In this document: positions 5,582-9,665 of the stretch, piece after piece
Position numbering within the stretch: the first letter of the stretch is position 1
How the letters are laid out: each line of letters begins with the position of its first letter
Source of the DNA: Dehalococcoidia bacterium
Lineage (GTDB): Bacteria; Chloroflexota; Dehalococcoidia; SM23-28-2; RBG-16-64-32
Assembly (NCBI GenBank): GCA_030690405.1
Contig: JAUYGU010000129.1
Span: 1-9,665, forward strand
Direction: 5' to 3'
Length of the DNA stretch: 9,665 nt
Notes under the pieces: generated by a model
Told to the model about the DNA's origin: nothing
Database searches by the model: none
Seen by the model: only the letters and a program-made list of their open reading frames with translations
Translations under genes and position numbers: made by a program

Positions 5582-5587
5582 TATAAT
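5582..5587 (+). promoter_or_regulatory. Possible -10 element for the ABC ATPase gene
   Basis: A perfect TATAAT lies 57 nt before the start codon in a GC-rich gap of 89 bp after lexA. There is no recognisable -35 at 16-18 nt upstream and no extended TG. It could give the ATPase gene its own promoter; read-through from lexA is also possible because no terminator is seen. Confidence 0.35.
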
Positions 5588-5643
5588 CTCAGCGTGGACG
5601 CCTGCCGCCGGCGGGCGCGCAAGCCCCCGGGAAAGGACCGGCT

Positions 5644-6642
5644 TTGGAAGAGCCGCTCCTGCGCATCGAAGGTCTGAGCGCCCAGTTCGACACGACCGAC
5701 GGGACGGTGAGGGCCGTCAATGACGTCTCCCTCTCGCTCAGCCGTGGCGAGACCCTGGCCCTGACCGGCGAAAGCGGCGCCGGCAAGACCAGCGTGGGCC
5801 TCAGCGTCCTCAACCTGCTTCCCTACCCGGGCCGCATAATGGCCGGACGCATCATCTTCAACGGCACTGACCTGCTCGGCCTTTCGCAGGAGGAGATGCG
5901 GCGGGTGCGCGGGCGGGAGATCGCCATGGTGTTCCAGGACCCGGCGACGGGCCTCAACCCAGTCCTCTCCGTGGGAGCGCAGGTGGAGGAGATCATCACC
6001 GCCCATCTCCCCGTCTCCAAGCGGGAGGCGCGGGAACGCAGCCTGGAGGCGCTGGCCCAGATGGGGCTTCCGGACCCAGAGGAGATGGCGCGCCGCTACC
6101 CCTTCCACCTCTCCGGCGGCATGGCCCAGCGGGTCATGATCGCTATTGCCACCGCACTCGACCCCAGGGTGCTCATCGCCGACGAGCCTACCTCCGCCCT
6201 CGACGTCACCATCCAGGCGGCGATCCTGGACGACCTGCGCCAGATGCAGCGGCGCTCCGGCACCTCGATCCTCCTCATCACCCACGACCTCGGCGTCGTC
6301 GCCCAGATGGCGGATGAGGTCGCCGTCATGTACGCCGGGTCGATCGTCGAGTCGGGAGACGTTCGCACCGTGTTCGAGCGGCCGCGCCACCCCTACACGT
6401 GGGCGCTGCTGCGGAGCCGGCCGCGCTGGGACAGGGATCAGACGCGGCCGCTGCCCGCGATACGGGGGGCGCCGCCCAACCTGGCGGAGCTATCGGAGGA
6501 GTGCCCCTACCTGCCCCGCTGCCCCAAGGCGACCACTACCTGCCGCACGGAAGCCGCGCCGGCGCTCGCCGCGCTCCAGCCCGGCCACCTGGCCGCCTGC
6601 TACAACCCCATCCAGCCCGAGGGCGACTTCGGGTTCGACTAG
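5644..6642 (+). CDS. ABC transporter ATP-binding protein, DppD/OppD family
   Basis: A 332-residue ATPase subunit of a di/oligopeptide (or nickel) ABC importer, acting at the cytoplasmic face of the membrane. Walker A is GESGAGKT (42-49), the Q-loop glutamine is at 98 (MVFQDP), the signature is LSGGMAQR (156-163), Walker B is VLIADEP (176-182) and the H-loop His is 214. The C-terminal oligopeptide domain starts at HPYTWALL (249-256). It carries four cysteines (287, 293, 300, 319) in the pattern that binds a 4Fe-4S cluster in characterised OppD/DppD proteins. The start is TTG, preceded by AAAGGA (5632-5637) 6 nt upstream. No permease, substrate-binding or DppF/OppF gene is adjacent; holA follows on the opposite strand. 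It therefore works with partners encoded elsewhere, possibly those linked to the permease at the left edge. Length and motifs are full. Confidence 0.93.
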   Translation: MEEPLLRIEGLSAQFDTTDGTVRAVNDVSLSLSRGETLALTGESGAGKTSVGLSVLNLLPYPGRIMAGRIIFNGTDLLGLSQEEMRRVRGREIAMVFQDPATGLNPVLSVGAQVEEIITAHLPVSKREARERSLEALAQMGLPDPEEMARRYPFHLSGGMAQRVMIAIATALDPRVLIADEPTSALDVTIQAAILDDLRQMQRRSGTSILLITHDLGVVAQMADEVAVMYAGSIVESGDVRTVFERPRHPYTWALLRSRPRWDRDQTRPLPAIRGAPPNLAELSEECPYLPRCPKATTTCRTEAAPALAALQPGHLAACYNPIQPEGDFGFD

Positions 6643-7637
6643 GCGGCGCCGGCCCGCCGCGCGGGCTCCGCCAGGTCGTGCACCAGCAGCTCCAGCGCCA
6701 GCTCCCCGTCGTAGACGCCACGCTTGACCTGCAGGTCCGCCTCCAGCACGCGCCGGAACGCCGATTGCAGCCGCGGCTGCGAATAGCGCCTCGCCTGCTC
6801 CAGCAGCTTATCGAGGGCGAAATCGCGCAGGCGCAGCGACTCACCGATCCTGCGGCCGCTCTCCCCCGCATCCAGCATCTCGCGGGCGACGGCCAGGTGA
6901 CGGAGCTGCCGCTGGATCATCGCCAGGATGTACTGCGGCCCGCTCTCCTGCCGGAACATCTGCCGCAGCAGCTTGATCGCCACCGGCGGACGCCCCTCAA
7001 CGATCGCGTCGACCAGCGGGAAGACGGTCGTCTCGCGGACCGCCGCCACCAGCGCCCGAACGTCGTCCTCGCCGACCGGGCGACCGGCGGCGTATACGGA
7101 CAGCTTCTCCAGCTCGCCGGAGAGCGTCCACAGGTCGTTGCCGACGAAGTCCGCGAGCAGCCGCGCGGCCGCCGCCGAAAGCTCCAGCCCCGTGGAGGCG
7201 GCGCGCGCGCGTATCCAGTCGTTGACGGCCCGCGGTCCGAGAGGACGGAACTCCCGCACCTCCCCCTTCCCCCTCAGCGCCTGCACCAGCGCGCTGTCTC
7301 CCTCCGCCTCCGCGTCCACCAGCACCAGGTGGGTCGAGGGCGGCATCCGCTCGGCGTACTCGGCCAGGGGGAGCCACGCCTCCACCTCGCCGCCGCGCTT
7401 GCGGGCCCGCCCGCCGGCGCCGAAACGCGACAGCAGACCCTCCACGATCACCAGCCGGTGCGCCGACATGAACGGCACCGTATCGCAGGTGGCGGTAACC
7501 TCCGCCAGCGTCGCCCGCCGCCCGTCCAGGACGGACGTGCTGGACGCCAGCATCCCATCGGAGTCCAGGGAGGCGCGCAGTTCGTCCAGCCGCTCACGCA
7601 GGGAGAACGAGTCCTTACCGAAGAAGACGTAGAGCAT
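6639..7637 (-). CDS. holA: DNA polymerase III subunit delta (clamp-loader subunit)
   Basis: A 332-residue delta subunit of the replicative clamp loader, which opens the beta sliding clamp for loading onto primed DNA. It opens with LYVFFGKDSFSLRERLDEL, the family's N-terminal FxGxDxF-type motif. A Rossmann-like region (about 60-120, HRLVIVEGLLSRF and THLVLVDAEAEGD) and the lid region (ELEKLSVYAAGRPV) follow. The C-terminal helical collar includes the FPLVDAIVEGR, QRQLRHLAVAREML and LEADLQVKRG segments. The length is normal. The ATG at 7637 fits the family start. An in-frame TTG at 7676 would add 13 residues (MPARFVCYSCPGA), which do not look like the family. No clear ribosome binding site precedes either start. 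The gene ends convergently with the ABC ATPase gene, sharing the stop-codon bases CTAG. Confidence 0.92.
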   Translation of the reverse strand: MLYVFFGKDSFSLRERLDELRASLDSDGMLASSTSVLDGRRATLAEVTATCDTVPFMSAHRLVIVEGLLSRFGAGGRARKRGGEVEAWLPLAEYAERMPPSTHLVLVDAEAEGDSALVQALRGKGEVREFRPLGPRAVNDWIRARAASTGLELSAAAARLLADFVGNDLWTLSGELEKLSVYAAGRPVGEDDVRALVAAVRETTVFPLVDAIVEGRPPVAIKLLRQMFRQESGPQYILAMIQRQLRHLAVAREMLDAGESGRRIGESLRLRDFALDKLLEQARRYSQPRLQSAFRRVLEADLQVKRGVYDGELALELLVHDLAEPARRAGAA

Positions 7638-7666
7638 GGCGCCGGGGCAAGAATAGCACACGAACC

Positions 7667-7690
7667 GCGCCGGCAAGACGCCGCCGGCGC
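7667..7690. repeat. Perfect 8-bp inverted repeat upstream of holA
   Basis: GCGCCGGC (7667-7674) and GCCGGCGC (7683-7690) are separated by 8 nt, 30 nt upstream of the holA ATG. In a holA transcript this would form a stable leader hairpin; as DNA it could be an operator between holA and the divergent HD-GYP gene. In such GC-rich sequence chance remains possible. Confidence 0.4.
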
Positions 7691-7772
7691 CCGCGTGGCT
7701 CGCTGCGTAACACGCGGCCAGACTTCGTCGTCTAGGGTTACAGACTAATTAGAATCGGAGGCTGAGACTCCC

Positions 7773-9197
7773 ATGAAACTGCTCGGCCTGATCCTTATCG
7801 TGCCCGCAGCCATCCTCGGCGTGCTACTGGCGTCGCCGGGGCTTGACGCTATGTGGATGGCGCCCTCCTTCCACTTCTGGGTCGTGTCCGGCGCCTCTCT
7901 TATGGCGGCGGCCATCTGCGCGCTGCTGATCGAAGCGGTGCGCTCCCTGCGGGAGACCAGAATCATGTACCTGGCGCTCAGCTTTATGGCGCTGGGGACG
8001 CTGTTCTCCGTACACGGACTGACCACGCCCGGACAGCTGTACGACGAGGTGTACGCTGTGCTCAAGGCCTCGCCCTGGGCCAGCACCTTCGTGGGTGCCC
8101 TGTTCGCGGTGTTGAGCACTATAAGCGTCCGCGGCCTGACCAGCGAACACAGCAGCCGCCGGCTCTCCGCGTTCGTATTCGTCCTGGCGACGGCGTCCTT
8201 CGCGGCGTTCCTGGGCGTGAGCCTGGCGTTCCCCACCTGGCTGGCCTGGATGCCCACCGGCGACCAGACGTTCCGCTACGGCCTGACGGCGGTCATCGTG
8301 GGGATGCTCTGCTTCGCCGCCTGGCGCTACTACCAGTCGTACCAGCTCGCGCGCCTCGGCTCGCAGCTCGCGATGGTTGTCGGGCTGATCTTCCTGGCGG
8401 AAGCGCAGCTGGCGCTGGGGCTGGGGCGGGTCTACCAGTACTCCTGGTGGGAGTACCACGCCCTCTTCCTGTTCGCCTTCGGCGCCATCCTGGCTGGCTG
8501 GGTCTGGGAGTACCGCCGCTCGAACGGCCTGGAGGCGATCGCCGAGGCGCTGGTCATGCGCGACGCGATGGTTCAGCTCAACCGCGGCCGGGACGCGTCC
8601 CTGGTGCGGCTCGCCGACGAGATCGAATCGTTCGACATCGCCACTTTCGGACACGTCGGCCGTGTCGGCGCGTACGCGTACGTGATCGGCAAGGAGCTGG
8701 GCCTTCCGCCGGCGGCGCTGCGCCGGCTGGTGCTGGGCGCCCAGATGCACGACATCGGCAAGATCGGCCTCCCCCTGGGGCTGCTGATGAAGCCCGGCAA
8801 GCTGACGGACGCCGAATTCGACCAGATGAAGACTCACTCCGTGAAGGGCTGGGACATCGCCCAGCAGGTGAAGGCGCTGCGCGATATGAGCAGCATCATC
8901 CGCCACCACCACGAGCGCTTCGACGGCGCGGGCTACCCGGACGGCCTGTCGGGCGAGGCGATACCGCTGGAGTCGCGGATAATCTCCGCGGCGGACACGT
9001 TCGACGCCGTAACGTCGGAGCGGCCCTACCGCGGGGCGATGACGGTGGAGGAGGCGAAGGCGGAGCTGCGCCGCGTCGCGGGGTCGCAGCTGGACCCGCG
9101 CTGCGTGGAGGCGCTGCTCAACGTGCTGGAGCGCCGCGAGATCCAGGTCACGCCGCCTGCGCCGTCGCTAGCCCAGGAGGTGGCCACGGCCGGCTAG
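7773..9197 (+). CDS. Membrane-bound HD-GYP domain protein, probable cyclic di-GMP phosphodiesterase
   Basis: A 474-residue protein with a multi-helix membrane sensor and a cytoplasmic HD-GYP domain. Hydrophobic segments lie at about 3-22, 33-55, 64-81, 103-120, 132-153, 168-184, 197-215 and 227-246. Aromatic/charged residues (WEYRRS) mark the exit into the cytoplasm. After a helical linker (252-290), the HD-GYP domain shows His294, the HD pair His326-Asp327 in MHDIGKIGLP, His355 in THSVKGW, His379-His380, GYPDGLSG (387-394) with the GYP triplet, and Asp408 in AADTFDAVTSERPYR. All expected metal ligands are present, so hydrolysis of c-di-GMP is likely. No GGDEF or response-regulator domain accompanies it. 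The ATG has GGAGG (7758-7762) 10 nt upstream. The input domain matches no family I can name; it resembles a 7-8TM MASE-type sensor. Confidence 0.92.
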   Translation: MKLLGLILIVPAAILGVLLASPGLDAMWMAPSFHFWVVSGASLMAAAICALLIEAVRSLRETRIMYLALSFMALGTLFSVHGLTTPGQLYDEVYAVLKASPWASTFVGALFAVLSTISVRGLTSEHSSRRLSAFVFVLATASFAAFLGVSLAFPTWLAWMPTGDQTFRYGLTAVIVGMLCFAAWRYYQSYQLARLGSQLAMVVGLIFLAEAQLALGLGRVYQYSWWEYHALFLFAFGAILAGWVWEYRRSNGLEAIAEALVMRDAMVQLNRGRDASLVRLADEIESFDIATFGHVGRVGAYAYVIGKELGLPPAALRRLVLGAQMHDIGKIGLPLGLLMKPGKLTDAEFDQMKTHSVKGWDIAQQVKALRDMSSIIRHHHERFDGAGYPDGLSGEAIPLESRIISAADTFDAVTSERPYRGAMTVEEAKAELRRVAGSQLDPRCVEALLNVLERREIQVTPPAPSLAQEVATAG

Positions 9198-9214
9198 CGT
9201 CTGGCCCTGCGCTC

Positions 9215-9308
9215 TGGCGGGAGTGCATGGGAGTCGAACCCACCCGGGACGGGACTACCGCCCCGCAGACGGTTTTGAAGTTCGGTGCAGGCCGTCCCAC
9301 GGCCTCCC
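9215..9308 (-). tRNA. selC: tRNA-Sec (UCA)-like gene; 3' two-thirds canonical, 5' third aberrant
   Basis: On the minus strand, 9280 to 9215 reads as the 3' part of a selenocysteine tRNA. It has anticodon loop CTTCAAA (anticodon UCA at 9278-9276), a long variable arm with GCGGG and CCCGT stem strands, and T arm GTGGG / TTCGACT / CCCAT. The 8-nt 3' acceptor strand GCACTCCC, discriminator G and encoded CCA (9217-9215) follow. The stretch matches the E. coli selC layout, including GTCCCGGG before the T arm. The 5' part does not fit. GGGAG (9308-9304) can pair with CTCCC, but the next two acceptor pairs are G-A and C-C. The anticodon-stem 5' strand (CCGAA) does not pair with ACCGT. In place of a D arm there is a 7-bp hairpin with loop GGG. 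The part before the anticodon loop is about 4 nt shorter than in E. coli. It is either a decayed gene or an attachment-site remnant carrying only the 3' part. Confidence 0.7.
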
Positions 9309-9322
9309 GTTACGTGGATTTT

Positions 9323-9340
9323 AGGCCCATTTCGTATCTG
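9323..9340 (+). repeat. 18-bp direct repeat, copy 1
   Basis: AGGCCCATTTCGTATCTG, repeated at 9526-9543 with one mismatch (C to T at the fourth base). The first copy lies 15 bp from the 5' end of the tRNA-Sec-like locus. Confidence 0.8.
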
Positions 9341-9384
9341 AGATCGAGGCCCGCGATCCCGTCCCGTGCCAGCCGGTGGCAGGG

Positions 9385-9418
9385 TTGGTCACCAAGTTGG
9401 TGACCAAGTTGTGACCAA
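9385..9418. repeat. Three-arm repeat cluster A (GGTGACCAA arms)
   Basis: Left arm TTGGTCACC (9385-9393), loop AAGTT, inverted right arm GGTGACCAA (9399-9407), then a third arm in direct orientation, TGTGACCAA (9410-9418, 8 of 9 matching), at 11-bp period. A further GGTGACC occurs near 9506. It looks like a multimeric protein-binding array. Confidence 0.75.
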
Positions 9419-9419
9419 T

Positions 9420-9442
9420 TGCTGAGAATCTTCAGCATTTTT
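9420..9442 (+). terminator. Candidate intrinsic terminator
   Basis: A 6-bp stem TGCTGA (9420-9425) and TCAGCA (9432-9437) with loop GAATCT is followed at once by TTTTT (9438-9442). It would end plus-strand transcription coming from the HD-GYP gene after passing the antisense of the tRNA locus. The stem is short. Confidence 0.45.
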
Positions 9443-9525
9443 GTCGGCGCAGGGACACCACTTCGGTTGGAACGCTTTACGAAAGCGCTCCCGCCCGTGA
9501 CACCCGGTGACCTGGCGTTACTCTG

Positions 9526-9543
9526 AGGTCCATTTCGTATCTG
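9526..9543 (+). repeat. 18-bp direct repeat, copy 2
   Basis: AGGTCCATTTCGTATCTG, matching the copy at 9323-9340 at 17 of 18 positions, same orientation, 203 bp apart. Confidence 0.8.
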
Positions 9544-9587
9544 GAAACTGGCTCTTCCGTGCCGTCCCATCGCCCCCCCTGGCCCCA

Positions 9588-9623
9588 TTTGCCGACAAGT
9601 TGGTCGGCAAAATGGTCGGCAAA
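9588..9623. repeat. Three-arm repeat cluster B (GTCGGCAAA arms)
   Basis: Left arm TTTGCCGAC (9588-9596), loop AAGTTG, inverted right arm GTCGGCAAA (9603-9611), then a third identical arm GTCGGCAAA (9615-9623) in direct orientation at 12-bp period. Same architecture and nearly the same loop as cluster A, but with different arm sequence. Confidence 0.75.
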
Positions 9624-9665
9624 TCGTCCGCCGCTCCCTAGCTTCCAGGCGCGGGCTTCAATGAC

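Larger units (their letters stand above)
9309..9665. other. Gene-free, repeat-rich region at right edge
   Basis: No convincing gene is present in these 357 bases. A minus-strand reading frame of 92 codons (9588-9310) has no recognisable domain and runs through the repeats. The region holds two near-identical 18-bp direct repeats, two triple-arm inverted/direct repeat clusters, a terminator-like hairpin and a second hairpin with arms CGCTTT (9473-9478) and AAAGCG (9482-9487). Base composition is patchier and locally more AT-rich than the coding parts. Density of repeats next to a tRNA fits integrase or replication-protein binding sites, but this is inference. Confidence 0.6.

Noticed and set aside
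6399..7748. Plus-strand frame of 449 codons
   Set aside because: Antisense to holA and overlapping the ATPase 3' end; no recognisable domain, extremely rich in Gln, Arg and His.
7727..7755. Sigma-70 promoter for the HD-GYP gene with -10 TAGAAT at 7750-7755
   Set aside because: No acceptable -35 at 16-18 nt upstream; the hexamer alone is not enough.
7853..9403. Plus-strand frame of 516 codons overlapping the HD-GYP gene
   Set aside because: It is the +2 frame of a gene with complete HD-GYP motifs; its Arg/Gly/Pro/Ala-rich product runs through the stop and into the tRNA locus.
9310..9588. Minus-strand frame of 92 codons in the repeat region
   Set aside because: No domain, no ribosome binding site, and it crosses both direct repeats and several hairpins; more likely open by chance.
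9385..9623. CRISPR array
   Set aside because: Repeats are 9-18 bp, inverted as well as direct, with irregular spacing and only two or three copies; no cas genes.

Overview
The window is GC-rich (clearly above 60 %), bacterial and chromosomal in character. Several features together suggest a member of the Chloroflexota (Dehalococcoidia-like): a Gram-positive-type LexA with a GAAC-N4-GTTC operator, a DUF3870 protein, a c-di-AMP riboswitch, and a stand-alone holA. This placement is inference from gene content, not a database result.

Layout, left to right. (1) On the minus strand, positions 570 to 1 hold the N-terminal part of a DppB/OppB-type ABC permease that runs off the window edge. (2) Positions 810-1310 form a complete plus-strand unit: a strong sigma-70 promoter, a ydaO/yuaA-type c-di-AMP riboswitch, an intrinsic terminator that can act as its expression platform, a 67-aa zinc-ribbon protein, and a second very strong terminator. 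(3) Next come a class I SAM methyltransferase, a DUF3870 protein with its own terminator, and a small unrecognised protein. (4) A minus-strand pair follows, a PIG-L family deacetylase and a fumarylacetoacetate-hydrolase-family enzyme 3 nt apart. It is divergent from lexA. The two promoters overlap at their -35 elements, and two SOS-box-like sites lie on the lexA side. (5) A DppD/OppD-type ABC ATPase stands without partner genes and meets holA tail to tail, the two sharing one CTAG for their stop codons. (6) A membrane-anchored HD-GYP protein, probably a c-di-GMP phosphodiesterase, is divergent from holA.

The right end changes character. Just after the HD-GYP gene, on the opposite strand, lies a tRNA-Sec (UCA) locus. 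Its 3' two-thirds (anticodon loop, long variable arm, T arm, 3' acceptor strand and encoded CCA) are canonical. Its 5' third cannot form the expected D arm or anticodon stem. Beyond it, about 360 bp without a gene are packed with direct and inverted repeats. This could be an attachment-site junction of an integrated element lying beyond the right edge, or a decayed selC.

Themes: regulation by two cyclic dinucleotides (a c-di-AMP riboswitch and an HD-GYP domain), DNA damage and replication (lexA, holA), peptide or nickel-type ABC transport, and a possible mobile-element boundary at a selenocysteine tRNA. The most noteworthy items are the riboswitch controlling a tiny zinc-ribbon gene, the chimeric tRNA-Sec with its repeat-rich flank, and the divergent promoter region that may place a deacetylase operon under LexA influence.
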